This document shows, piece by piece, positions 36,926 through 46,373 of a stretch of DNA of 64,000 nt (positions are counted from its first letter, which is position 1; each line of letters starts with the position of its first letter). Below the pieces are notes generated by a model. It was not told where the DNA came from. It worked only from the letters and a program-made list of their open reading frames with translations, and did not search any database. This DNA is from Sediminibacterium sp. Gen4 (GTDB lineage: Bacteria > Bacteroidota > Bacteroidia > Chitinophagales > Chitinophagaceae). Made by a program: the position numbers and the translations under genes. The DNA lies in assembly GCA_013391385.1 (NCBI GenBank), contig JACBFI010000008.1, positions 49,616-113,615 on the forward strand, given 5' to 3'.

Positions 36926-38425
36926 ATGCATCCCCTAAAGAAATATATTACCATTTGCTTGCTTGCCTGCGGTTTAGTAGTGCAGCAATACGGAAAGGCG
37001 CAGGGTGTTATTAACTACCCGGTTGCTGTTACACCTGTTATCTATCCGCCATTCCCGTTCTCATTACAATACATTGGCAATGCTAACCTGCCATTTATGT
37101 ACGTGACTATCACGAATAAATCTTCAAATGCAGGTGTGTTGAATGCACGGCTAATGGTAAAGATAACTACTGGTTCATTTGTGGCGCAGACTAGTTCATT
37201 TTCTGTGGCATTACCGGTTACCTTAGTAGGAAATACGCCTGCACGACTATCTAATTTAGATATGAATTCGCTCTTTAGCTTCGGTAGGCTATCCGGCATC
37301 ACACTCGATCAATATAACAATACATTTCCGCAATCAACTATCACATACAGTTTCACATTATTTGATGCTGCAACGCAAAGACAGATTAGTGAAGAGTCAT
37401 CGTATAGTCTCACTTTTACAATGAACACTCCACCCATTACCACAGCGCCGCTGGACAAATCATTGCAGACGGCTCAGGGAGCACAGAATATTTTCTTTCA
37501 ATGGCAACCCAGACAAGGTACTGCAGCTGGTGGGGTTATCTATGTACTACAAATAGTACAGTTATTATATGAAGGACAGGATCCACTATCGGCATTTCTC
37601 ACCAATCCTATCTATTATACTGATAGCACTGTTACCACCGGGTATAATTATGATATCACTAAAACGCCGCCCTTGTTATCTAATAGAACATACGCATGGA
37701 GGGTGCAGGCTAAATCAAATGATAATGGTGGATTTACCGCCACAGTTTTTGCGAATAATGGTTACAGTAATGTGGCAACTTTCAAATATTCATCTCCTTG
37801 TCAGGCTGTAGCATTGTTTATGGGGGAGATGGATAGTACTAAAGCAGTGGTAAGCTGGTTAAATTTTGACAGTGATCCATTGTCACTGCAAATAAGCTAT
37901 AGAAAAGAATCGGATGCTAATTGGACTACCATGAAGATGCCTGCAGTATTAGGCGATAATGTTACGATTCCTAATCTTAAGTCAGCTACTGCTTATGAGG
38001 TAAGGGCAGTTAGGACATGTGTGGCAGCAACAAGTTATTCATCAGCGGTTACTGCAACTTCCAATGTGACTAAATTTTCTACGAATGATTCAAAAGGTCT
38101 TGCAGTAGTGGCTAAACAAGAAAATACTTCAACCACATCAGGTACAAACGCGATCAAGGCCTCTTGTGGGGCAAAACCGGTTATTACCAAGTTAGATGAA
38201 AGCAACTTATTGACAACGTTGGTTGAAAAAGATGTTATTAAAGCCGGCGACTTCAGTGTTACAATTAGCAATGCAACAGGTGGTGGTGGCACATTCAGTG
38301 GAGCAGGAATAGTTGAAATGTGGTTGGGTGGTCGTGTGTTTAAAGCTGAGGTAAAATTCAGTAGTATAAAAATCAATAAAAATAAAGAAGTGATTGACGG
38401 GGCCGTTAATTTATCAAATCAGTAA
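36926..38425 (+). CDS. Secreted FN3-like domain protein (TANFOR-like operon member)
   Basis: A 499-residue protein with signal peptide MHPLKKYITICLLACGLVVQ up to about KAQG. The N-terminal half is beta-rich (PPFPFSLQYIGNANLPFMYV, VTITNKSSNAGVLNARLMVK) and resembles what I recall of proteins annotated with the TANFOR domain, although I cannot confirm that. A fibronectin type III-like domain spans about 295-385 (KAVVSWLNFDSDPLSLQISY, ATAYEVRAVRTC). The C-terminal 100 residues form another beta domain (KAGDFSVTISNATGGGGTFS). There is no T9SS sorting domain. It starts 1 bp after the barrel gene, so it is translated from the same mRNA. Confidence 0.7.
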   Translation: MHPLKKYITICLLACGLVVQQYGKAQGVINYPVAVTPVIYPPFPFSLQYIGNANLPFMYVTITNKSSNAGVLNARLMVKITTGSFVAQTSSFSVALPVTLVGNTPARLSNLDMNSLFSFGRLSGITLDQYNNTFPQSTITYSFTLFDAATQRQISEESSYSLTFTMNTPPITTAPLDKSLQTAQGAQNIFFQWQPRQGTAAGGVIYVLQIVQLLYEGQDPLSAFLTNPIYYTDSTVTTGYNYDITKTPPLLSNRTYAWRVQAKSNDNGGFTATVFANNGYSNVATFKYSSPCQAVALFMGEMDSTKAVVSWLNFDSDPLSLQISYRKESDANWTTMKMPAVLGDNVTIPNLKSATAYEVRAVRTCVAATSYSSAVTATSNVTKFSTNDSKGLAVVAKQENTSTTSGTNAIKASCGAKPVITKLDESNLLTTLVEKDVIKAGDFSVTISNATGGGGTFSGAGIVEMWLGGRVFKAEVKFSSIKINKNKEVIDGAVNLSNQ

Positions 38426-38430
38426 TCCCT

Positions 38431-41400
38431 ATGCGAAAGAAAATAGCTATCATACAATATTTATCGATTTGTTTTTTATTGTTGGCTGGAGTGAATGCTT
38501 TTGCTAATGAAAAAGACAAGGATAAGACCGGTCCCGAAAAACACAAGGGCAATAAACTGTCGCCGGTGAAAACTCCGGCAACTACACCGGTACCTATGTG
38601 GTCTCCGGATATGCTTTCCAATGTTGTAATACCGGAAACACCATTAGGTCAGGAAGATGTATTAGTGATCGATTCTGCGAAAAATGCATTCGAGCAGATC
38701 ACCCGAAATGGTTCATGGGTAAATCTGCTGACAGAAAATTCTTCTGTGAAGTTTCCATTTGGTATGCTGAAGAAAATACCTAACTATTCCACGGTATATC
38801 AATTGGCTTTTACCAGTGTAAGCATTACAAAATCGGGAGCAGTAGCAAGGGTCTTTGGAAGAATGTTGCTGAACGGTTCACAGAATTCGGTGATCTATTT
38901 CCAGGGATTCGTAAATCTTTCAAGAATAGGTGGTGCAGGTAGTGGTAATAAACTAACACTGATAGGAGATCAAACAGTCAATAATAGCGTTGACTGGAGC
39001 TTTATATTGAATGGAGGAGGAAGCACTTCACCCACTACTATGAGTTTTGATTGTAATGGGTTTACCGGTTTGGATATTAATGGGTCTGTAAACCTGAATA
39101 AAGATAGATACAAACCTGTTGCCGCGGGTGGAAGTAATACAAATGAGGATCAGTTGAAATCGAAAATAACGGTGACTGGATTAACAAAATGGGAGGAAAT
39201 ATATGTAGAGAAATTACAGTTCAATGGTTATTTCACAGCAGCCTCACTTCCATTATTGGGGGGATATGCTTTTCGTATTTCGGAAGCAACACTGGACATG
39301 AATGATAATAAAAGTCCCTCCGGTGGTGATCTTGGTACCTATATTTCAAAAGATAATGCTAAGCCCGGTTTATGGCGTGGATTGGCCATAAATAAAATGG
39401 ATGTAAGTCTGCCTGGATATTTTTATACCGGCAAAAAAACGTCTCCGGTAGTGGGCGTTAAATATGCTGTTATTGATGACAACGGATTCAGTTTTTCTGT
39501 AGATGCTGCCAATGTTTTTGATTACAATACTGGTAGTGCCAACGGATGGGATATGAGCGTTACAAAACTCAATCTTTCTGTATTGAAAGGAGTATTTAAC
39601 GGAGGATCATTTTCAGGAAAGTTGGTATTGCCTATCGAAGATCCAAGTTTTAATGGGAGGGGTATTCCTTTTGAAACCATTATCAACGATGATGGTTCAA
39701 TAGAATCATCACAAGGTGAGGGTGATATCAAATATATTACCATGAAACCTTGGTACGGATATATTCATCCGGAGAATATTGCACTCACCATGGATATAGA
39801 CCTAGAGCGAAATAAACTCTTGCCAAAAGTCACGCTTTCAGGAACATTCGATTTTAGCATGAGTGGAGAAAACTCTCCTTACATACCTACCAAAGCACAA
39901 GATGAAAGAGACGAAAAAGCAAATTTTGGCATCCAGGATGTAGCATTGGAAGATATGGTGCTGCAAACAGAAGGGACCTATATGACAATTGGTTCATTAG
40001 GTGCAAGTACAGAACTGACCCTTGGAGGTTTTTCTGCTGCGGTAGCTGTTGAATTCAGGAATGAGGGTCCGGAAGATGCTGCGGATGCCAGCACGGCGCA
40101 ATATGCTACTTTACATTTTGACGCCAATATGCAATTAGGTGGTGGTAAAGTCAGTGGCGGTACCACATTTGATCTGTACATGAAATATGACACAACAAAA
40201 AAGAAATGGCAATATGTAGATTATCATATTTCAAAAGTGAAAGTAGGGTATGAAGGCGGACAAGTGAAGTTTAGTGGTGAGATCAACTACATGAAGGACA
40301 AAGTTTATGGATTGGCTTATGGCGGAACGATCAAGTTAACAGTATTGGGTAAAATAGAAATGGGGGCTTCTGTTTTGTTTGGTCATAAAGCAGCGCCTAA
40401 CGGGCAGATATATGATTATTTCAACGTGGATGCCATGGTCAAGAGTGTGAGATATCAGATCAACCCTTATCTGGTCATTACCGGTTTCAGTGGTGGTGTG
40501 ACTTATCGAATGGATCCAGTAACACCAGATGGAGTGATGCCGGTTTCTTTATCAGGGATTTCTTATAAGCCGAATGACCAATCTTTCCTTCGTGTGAGAG
40601 CGGGTGTTTATTTTGAAGTAGTAAAAGAACGCTTGATGACTGGTTGGGGCGGACTTGAAATTGCGTTTAACAGAAATTTCGGAGTAAGTGAAGTGTCCCT
40701 TAGTGGTAGAGCACAAATATTTTCTAAGCCTGATGGGGTGATTAAAAAGCCAGATGTTAATCCAATTAAAAATGGAGATGATAAAAGCGTGTCCGCTAAA
40801 AAATCTGGTAGTGATAAGAGTAAGAAAGATGAGAAGGAAGATGATGATGAAGAAGAGGATGGAGGTTCACCTCTTGGAGATAAACTAGCTGAATATACAG
40901 GTGGGGGCGATGAAGAGGAAGGGGAATCTAATAAAGGTTCTATGATTGGTGTAGGAGAAGCAGCTACAAGTACTGGAACCAGTAAAATTGAAACACTATT
41001 TCCTGCGAATAAATATGACCTGCCGGCAAAATTTGATTCAGCGACTTTAGAGAAAATGAGAGCGAGATACGTGATCAATAAACCTATTTACGATAGGGCT
41101 GTCACTGTTTTTGATTCTATGGCAACGATTGGGATTACTGTAAGTAGGACTTATGAAAGACTCAAAGAAGCCTCTAGAAAATTTGACCCTCGTTTTGATA
41201 CCCACCCTTATGTGCAATTTGAAAAAAGCCATGCGGCTTATTCAAAATTGGTTGATAATGCTGCCAATTGGAAAGAAGTGTGTCGAAGACTGAAGCTTCC
41301 TTATATAATTAATTCTAGGTCAATAGACAATACTTTCCCCTATGAAAGTAAATACACGATTCCTACACCTGCTGAGGTAGAAAGGGTGGGTAGGGTTGCC

Positions 41401-43200
41401 CCAAGTGAGATTGCTTCTCTAATACTGTTTAAGGCGGAGAATTCAAATGAGTATGGTGTTATTACAGTAGCAAAATTATTGGTGCCATATTATACGGATG
41501 TGCTTGATTTTAACTTGAAGCGTTTTGATTCTACCGATAAATACGAGAAATTATATAACTATTGGATCAAGGAAGTTGGGATGCGTGAGTACGAGAGAGC
41601 ATCTGGTGATCTGATGCGTGAATTGGGTATTACAAAAAATAATCCAGATTTACGCAATGCTTATGTAAATCTTCAAAGACTTGCGGGTACTAATTATGCC
41701 AAATTCAGAGGCTCCAAAAATTATGACACTGCAGCTGTTGCCGGTGGTACAACCGTAAGAGATTCTCTTTACACATATGAAGGCATGGTTGCAGTCAATA
41801 CCATTGTATATGATCTGGCAGTAAAAGCTAGATCTGCCAGAATTAAACAGGATGGTGGACTTTCTGTTTCAACTGCAGAGACATCAGCCATCCAAGCTTC
41901 TGATGAAGCTAATGAGAAATATGCTGCATTATTGAAAATGGCGAATCGTATCCAGGCAGTTAAGAAGCAGCAATCTCTTTATGAAGATGTAGTAGCCACA
42001 GCCGCATTGAAAAGACAAATCAATGCTACCTCTAATGCGACCACTAAAACAAATCTGAAAAATGAATTAGAAGTATTAAATGCAAGAATTGCCCAAGAAG
42101 GAAGGTCTCTTTCTAAAGAAGAGTTGCTATTCAACCCTTCCAAAGAACAAATGAATTATCTCGAGAAGAATTATTCAAAAAATAAGAATAACGATACACT
42201 GGGTGGTTTGCAAATATTGAGAAAGCCTGTTGATATGTCTGCTCAGGTTGCGATTGATATGGTTATCTATAACGATCTGAAGAAAGGAACAAAAGAGGAT
42301 GAAAAGGCAGCATTTAGAGAAATGGAAATCAGGAAGACACATGTGGGAGTAGCTGTTTCTTTACTTGAGATTGCTGACAATGAATTAAGACGTATAGCCG
42401 AAGAAGCAGAGGCCGCAAAGAATGCAACTACAACCACTACTTCATCTAATAAACTGGGTGGCGCCGTATTGGCAACATATGTAAAGCCTGATGGAGACCC
42501 AATAGTGTGGGGTGACTTTGTAGCCAAAATGGATATTGCCAATAGTACATTTAGTTTTGTACTACAGGCGTACACATCTGTAGAAGAAGGAGGGCAGACT
42601 ATCATGGAGGGTAGTGGTCCTAATGGTAGAGCCGGAGTAGCAGAATTATATGTATCAGGAAGTACTTTTAAAATCAATGTAGGAACCAAGGAAGATCCTT
42701 GTGGAGTAAATGTTCGTCCGCCAAAAATTGACTTTTTAAATGCTGCCGCATCATTCTACTTGCAAGTAACCAATGCCAAGGGTGATGATGGTTCTGATTT
42801 CTCAGTAAGAACCGGTATTGGTGCATCTGTGTCTTATGGGTTTAAGGTATCTTCTGGTGGGGTTGGTGCATTTGCGCGATTAGGTGGGTCATTAGCAATT
42901 GATCTTGCTTTGAAACGTTTTGAAAATTTTGTTTGTAATGGAAGGTCAGGAGGTGGTTTTCATGGATGGTATGGACAAGGTTCGGTATATGTAAATTTTT
43001 CGGGAGCTGCGGGTGTGATCATCGCAGGAAAAGAGATTGATATATTGAGTGGAAGTATAGCAACCACATTAACGATTACTGGTCCTTCTCCGATGTATAT
43101 TGCGGGTAATATTCGATTCGATTATAATGTACTTGGGTACAAAGGATCTAAGGAGATCAGTATGAGCTCCGGAACGAAATGTGATAATATTAAATTCTAA
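38431..43200 (+). CDS. Very large secreted protein of unknown function, 1589 residues
   Basis: The signal peptide is MRKKIAIIQYLSICFLLLAG to about AFAN. Residues 60-780 are long stretches of beta-rich sequence (MLLNGSQNSVIYFQGFVNLS, GGKVSGGTTFDLYMKYDTTK). A lysine/aspartate/glutamate-rich low-complexity linker spans about 785-835 (KKDEKEDDDEEEDGG). Residues 860-1330 are helical and charged (IQASDEANEKYAALLKMANR), and the last 250 residues are glycine-rich beta sequence ending SGTKCDNIKF. I recognise no named family and no T9SS sorting domain. Gaps to both neighbours are under 6 bp. It probably acts outside the inner membrane as a structural or carrier component, but that is inference. Confidence 0.72.
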   Translation: MRKKIAIIQYLSICFLLLAGVNAFANEKDKDKTGPEKHKGNKLSPVKTPATTPVPMWSPDMLSNVVIPETPLGQEDVLVIDSAKNAFEQITRNGSWVNLLTENSSVKFPFGMLKKIPNYSTVYQLAFTSVSITKSGAVARVFGRMLLNGSQNSVIYFQGFVNLSRIGGAGSGNKLTLIGDQTVNNSVDWSFILNGGGSTSPTTMSFDCNGFTGLDINGSVNLNKDRYKPVAAGGSNTNEDQLKSKITVTGLTKWEEIYVEKLQFNGYFTAASLPLLGGYAFRISEATLDMNDNKSPSGGDLGTYISKDNAKPGLWRGLAINKMDVSLPGYFYTGKKTSPVVGVKYAVIDDNGFSFSVDAANVFDYNTGSANGWDMSVTKLNLSVLKGVFNGGSFSGKLVLPIEDPSFNGRGIPFETIINDDGSIESSQGEGDIKYITMKPWYGYIHPENIALTMDIDLERNKLLPKVTLSGTFDFSMSGENSPYIPTKAQDERDEKANFGIQDVALEDMVLQTEGTYMTIGSLGASTELTLGGFSAAVAVEFRNEGPEDAADASTAQYATLHFDANMQLGGGKVSGGTTFDLYMKYDTTKKKWQYVDYHISKVKVGYEGGQVKFSGEINYMKDKVYGLAYGGTIKLTVLGKIEMGASVLFGHKAAPNGQIYDYFNVDAMVKSVRYQINPYLVITGFSGGVTYRMDPVTPDGVMPVSLSGISYKPNDQSFLRVRAGVYFEVVKERLMTGWGGLEIAFNRNFGVSEVSLSGRAQIFSKPDGVIKKPDVNPIKNGDDKSVSAKKSGSDKSKKDEKEDDDEEEDGGSPLGDKLAEYTGGGDEEEGESNKGSMIGVGEAATSTGTSKIETLFPANKYDLPAKFDSATLEKMRARYVINKPIYDRAVTVFDSMATIGITVSRTYERLKEASRKFDPRFDTHPYVQFEKSHAAYSKLVDNAANWKEVCRRLKLPYIINSRSIDNTFPYESKYTIPTPAEVERVGRVAPSEIASLILFKAENSNEYGVITVAKLLVPYYTDVLDFNLKRFDSTDKYEKLYNYWIKEVGMREYERASGDLMRELGITKNNPDLRNAYVNLQRLAGTNYAKFRGSKNYDTAAVAGGTTVRDSLYTYEGMVAVNTIVYDLAVKARSARIKQDGGLSVSTAETSAIQASDEANEKYAALLKMANRIQAVKKQQSLYEDVVATAALKRQINATSNATTKTNLKNELEVLNARIAQEGRSLSKEELLFNPSKEQMNYLEKNYSKNKNNDTLGGLQILRKPVDMSAQVAIDMVIYNDLKKGTKEDEKAAFREMEIRKTHVGVAVSLLEIADNELRRIAEEAEAAKNATTTTTSSNKLGGAVLATYVKPDGDPIVWGDFVAKMDIANSTFSFVLQAYTSVEEGGQTIMEGSGPNGRAGVAELYVSGSTFKINVGTKEDPCGVNVRPPKIDFLNAAASFYLQVTNAKGDDGSDFSVRTGIGASVSYGFKVSSGGVGAFARLGGSLAIDLALKRFENFVCNGRSGGGFHGWYGQGSVYVNFSGAAGVIIAGKEIDILSGSIATTLTITGPSPMYIAGNIRFDYNVLGYKGSKEISMSSGTKCDNIKF

Positions 43201-43203
43201 TCC

Positions 43204-45273
43204 ATGGGTATGATAAAAATAGTTAACCGGAGTATCTTGTTTTTATGTTGTTTGGGTATATCCTATATCCATGCACAAACCACTTCGAATTTTGAAACCA
43301 AACCAGTTGCTTTCAGGTCGGGTAATAAAGTATTCCTTCGCTGGTCAGTAAGTACTGCAGCACAATGGAGACAGGCAAATATTTTAGGGTATAATGTAGA
43401 AAGAGCGGAGGAAGGATCAACAAATTTTCAGCTTTTGAATACAACTCCCTTAAAGCCTATTACATTGTTAGCAGCCCAGAAATACGGAAGAGAAAGTGCT
43501 GTTTATATTGTTACCTCATTGATTCAGCAAAAGCCTGATCCAAAAGATAAAAACAGATCGGATGATAGTGAGTTATATGGGTATTATCTGTTGATGTCTT
43601 CTTATAATGCAGACGCTGCATCCTTGTCGGCATCTGCCTATACAGACTCCACCACCGTTCCCGGAAAGAAATATACCTATCGTATAACCGTCGCTACTAT
43701 CGCGCCGGAGAAACAACAAGCCTCTACAGTAACAGTGCAGGATGACAATACATTACCGGCACTTCCTTCCATTGTATCAAAATTCATGGAGAAAACGGTG
43801 AACCTTGAATGGAATATTAAACCGGTGATAGATGATTATATCGCTGTTGTAGTGGAACGATCAACAGACAGTATCAACTTCAGCACCATTACCAATCCTC
43901 CACTTTTGTCCAACTTGCAAAACGCGAATGAAAAGGAAAAAGATACGACCAAAAAGATGATGATCTTTAACGATGCGGATGTAGCACAGAATACAAAATA
44001 TTACTACAGAATAAAAGGAATCAATGTATTTGGCATCAATAGTGAACCAGGTACGGTTATTTCCGGTATTTGTCTTCCCGATATTCGTACTTTGCCCAAG
44101 ATCAAATCGATCGATACAGTGGCGGGTAAATTCGTTGTCAATTGGACGATGCCCGATTCAGTTAAAAGACTGGTGAAGCAATATGAGATCAGGGTTTCAC
44201 AAACCGGGGATGACAGCACGTACAAGAAAATATTTACATTCCCTGCAACAAAAGATTCTATCACTGCATTTGATTTTAAGCCTTCACAGTCTAATTATTT
44301 CACATTGCGTGCCATCAACCAGAAGGCAGATCAGTATGTAGAATCTTTTCCTTATCTCTACCAATTGAACGACTCTATTCCGCCTGCACTTCCTGTAGGA
44401 CTTAATGGAGTCATTGATAAGAGTGGTAATGTAACCCTTGCCTGGTCAGGGAATAAAGAGCCGGATATCTTGGCTTACAAAGTATATCGTTCCTTTAGTA
44501 ATACGGGAAGTTATTCGTTGATTACAGGAGAGCCAACCATCGAAACCATATTCAAAGAAAAACTGCCACTGAATCAGTTGAATGCAGATATATTTTATAA
44601 AGTATCTGCATTGGATAACAGATACAATGAATCTGCATTATCTGAACCCATACGCCTCAGCAGACCCGATACCATTCCACCAGCAATTGCAACACTGCTA
44701 GAGGTAAATATGGTTAACAATAAAAGTATGGAAGTAAAATGGAAGAAAAGTTTCAGTAAAGACGTAGTGAGTTATGCCCTTTTTCGTAAAGATATAGACG
44801 ATAGTCTTTCGACATGGATACAAATAGCTACGCCTGATGCTATGGATTCTGTTTATTCTGATCTGAATGTGGATCCAACCATTTCTTACGCGTATAAGAT
44901 ACAGGCTGTAGATAAGGGTGATTTGAAAAGCGGATTTTCCAATGAACGTTTTTATAAAGCTCCGGCGAAAGCAGCGGTGAAAGTCAAGATACTTTCCAAT
45001 CTAAATGCCTACACATCGCGAGGCGAAAAAAAATATATAGAGCTGAACTGGAATATCAATAGACAGATTGCAGAAAATATCCGGGAGTTTTGGGTCTATC
45101 GCGTAGTAAATGGTAATGAAGCAGAGATCGCTTTACAATCAGTGATACCCGGTACTTCGAAGATATTCGATGACGATGATGTTCGCGAAAACACAAGATA
45201 TACCTACTATATCAAAGCCGTTTATAAAACCGGTGGTAGCAGTGATCTTGAGAAAATAAATGTAGATTATTAA
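43204..45273 (+). CDS. Secreted multi-fibronectin type III domain protein
   Basis: A 689-residue protein with signal peptide MGMIKIVNRSILFLCCLGIS to about IHAQ. An equivalent ATG lies two codons later. It consists of about five to six FN3-like domains: strands VFLRWSVSTAAQW, VNLEWNIKPVIDDYIAVVVE, KFVVNWTMPDSVKRLVKQYE, VTLAWSGNKEPDILAYKVYR, MEVKWKKSFSKDVVSYALFR and ELNWNINRQIAENIREFWVY begin successive domains. No sorting domain is visible. It is the last gene of the operon, followed by a terminator hairpin. In related bacteria such genes often precede DUF6443/RHS genes, and a truncated RHS gene lies 1.1 kb downstream here. Confidence 0.8.
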   Translation: MGMIKIVNRSILFLCCLGISYIHAQTTSNFETKPVAFRSGNKVFLRWSVSTAAQWRQANILGYNVERAEEGSTNFQLLNTTPLKPITLLAAQKYGRESAVYIVTSLIQQKPDPKDKNRSDDSELYGYYLLMSSYNADAASLSASAYTDSTTVPGKKYTYRITVATIAPEKQQASTVTVQDDNTLPALPSIVSKFMEKTVNLEWNIKPVIDDYIAVVVERSTDSINFSTITNPPLLSNLQNANEKEKDTTKKMMIFNDADVAQNTKYYYRIKGINVFGINSEPGTVISGICLPDIRTLPKIKSIDTVAGKFVVNWTMPDSVKRLVKQYEIRVSQTGDDSTYKKIFTFPATKDSITAFDFKPSQSNYFTLRAINQKADQYVESFPYLYQLNDSIPPALPVGLNGVIDKSGNVTLAWSGNKEPDILAYKVYRSFSNTGSYSLITGEPTIETIFKEKLPLNQLNADIFYKVSALDNRYNESALSEPIRLSRPDTIPPAIATLLEVNMVNNKSMEVKWKKSFSKDVVSYALFRKDIDDSLSTWIQIATPDAMDSVYSDLNVDPTISYAYKIQAVDKGDLKSGFSNERFYKAPAKAAVKVKILSNLNAYTSRGEKKYIELNWNINRQIAENIREFWVYRVVNGNEAEIALQSVIPGTSKIFDDDDVRENTRYTYYIKAVYKTGGSSDLEKINVDY

Positions 45274-45297
45274 ATCTCAGCTTATAAGCTACGATAC

Positions 45298-45330
45298 AAC
45301 TTTTGAAAGTTCCGAAGCATTCTAAAAGTT
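45298..45330. repeat. Degenerate copy of the 34-bp palindrome found after namZ
   Basis: Aligned with 22609-22642, this copy lacks one base and has about five substitutions. Like the intact copy it lies shortly (24 bp) after a plus-strand stop codon. Confidence 0.55.
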
Positions 45331-45355
45331 TACTTCGAGGGTTAGCGATAAAGAG

Positions 45356-45386
45356 AAAGTCTCACAGTAATGTGAGGCTTTTTTCT
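45356..45386 (+). terminator. Rho-independent terminator of the giant operon
   Basis: AAAG-t-CTCACA, loop GTAA, TGTGAG-g-CTTT followed by a T-run. It ends the operon before the truncated RHS gene. Confidence 0.8.
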
Positions 45387-45545
45387 TTCCCCGCAGGAGG
45401 TCCAAATCGAATGAAGTTTGTCGCAGATATCTCCCGATCTCGCCTAGGGCGAGAGAGGGGACTTTTTTTCTCCGCAGGGTGTACAATTTAAAAGAAGTTT
45501 TTTTTCTCCGCAGGGTATCCAAATCGAAAGAAGTTCGTCGCATCG
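45381..45545. repeat. Three copies of a CTCCGCAGGG...AAAGAAGTT element
   Basis: Copies start near 45381, 45466 and 45501. The shared pattern is TTTCTCCGCAGGGTGTCCAA, then about 6 bases and AAAGAAGTTC, often followed by TCGCATCG. Further copies occur at 45798, 45911, 50361, 50568 and 50896. The first copy is the most divergent (CCGCAGGAGG). Confidence 0.8.
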
Positions 45546-45705
45546 TTTTCTATGACTTAACCAACCCTTTATTTCTATTTTACTTTTGTATTTATGCACA
45601 TTTTCTTACATAGTTTTCCTCAAACATTCTTTCATCTCTAAGTACAGCGTACACACGGTGAACAAGTTTATTCCTTACCGCATTAATAACACTCATCTTA
45701 TTTTT
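45538..45705. repeat. 168-bp direct repeat, copy 1 (copy 2 at 50402-50569)
   Basis: The two segments look identical by eye over 168 bp, 4864 bp apart in the same orientation. They include the end of the IS110 remnant and flank the truncated RHS gene and its candidate immunity gene. Confidence 0.85.
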
Positions 45706-45797
45706 GCCATCCATAACTTTTCTCTCAAAATACAAATGAAGTTCTTTGTCGTTTTTGATTGCCGATAATGCGCACAGGTGTAAGAGTTTTTTCAATT
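45592..45797 (-). pseudogene. IS110 family transposase, C-terminal remnant
   Basis: Read leftwards from about 45797, the frame gives KLLHLCALSAIKNDKELHLY, FERKVMDGKNKMSVINAVRN and KLVHRVYAVLRDERMF, ending in TAA at 45594-45592. This is the C-terminal tail of IS110-type DEDD transposases (GKNKM...NAVRNKL...R). The whole N-terminal catalytic half is missing, replaced by a CTCCGCAGGG element at 45798. It is a fossil, not an active element. Part of it is duplicated exactly at 50456-50569. Confidence 0.75.
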
Positions 45798-46317
45798 TTT
45801 TTTTTCTCCGCAGGGTGCCCAATTTAAAAGAAGTTCTCCGCATCGTCTCCCGAGGAACGAGGGGACGTTGCGGTGTTACACAGCTAGGGTGTTAGCATAA
45901 AACAAGCGCATTCTTTCTCCGCAGGGTGTCCAAATAAAAAAGAAGTTCATCGCATCGTCTCCCGAGGTACGAGGGGACGTTGCGTGTTACACAGCCGGTG
46001 TGTATCATTTGCTTTTAGGCTTACTAATTTGTTACCAAAGAATAGATCATAAAAATTAATGATTAACTTTCATTAGTATGAGTGGTCACAGAGTCTCCAT
46101 AGGAGTCCTTCGGACCTCTATGAGAGCTGCGAGTTACGTTCAAAAAAAGTAAAACCTGCTGTGAAGGAAAAGACAAAGATGCAAATAGAATGATACCTAA
46201 GAAAAGTTGTAGTGGCCGCAACGTCCCCTCGTACCTCGGGAGACGATGCGGGGAACTGCTTCTTTTTAAGATGATGGGTGGAGTGGAGAGAGTAAACTCT
46301 GCGGAGAAGGAATGATG
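45798..46317. mobile_element. REP-like pair without a transposase gene (RAYT-less derivative)
   Basis: The left part 45798-45912 is nearly identical to 50896-51011, and a second left-type copy follows at 45911-45995. The right part 46186-46317 is nearly identical, in inverted orientation, to 51646-51772. Both ends carry the GTCTCCCGAGGTACGAGGGG core. Between them, where 51052-51630 has a transposase, only about 190 bp remain, including a hairpin CATAGGAGTCC-TTC-GGACCTCTATG-like sequence near 46099-46122. This is a deletion or non-autonomous form of the downstream module. Confidence 0.75.
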
Positions 46318-46373
46318 ATAGTGAAAAAAACAAACGTTTCATCGTACGTAATCAATACAATGAGCTAGGACAG

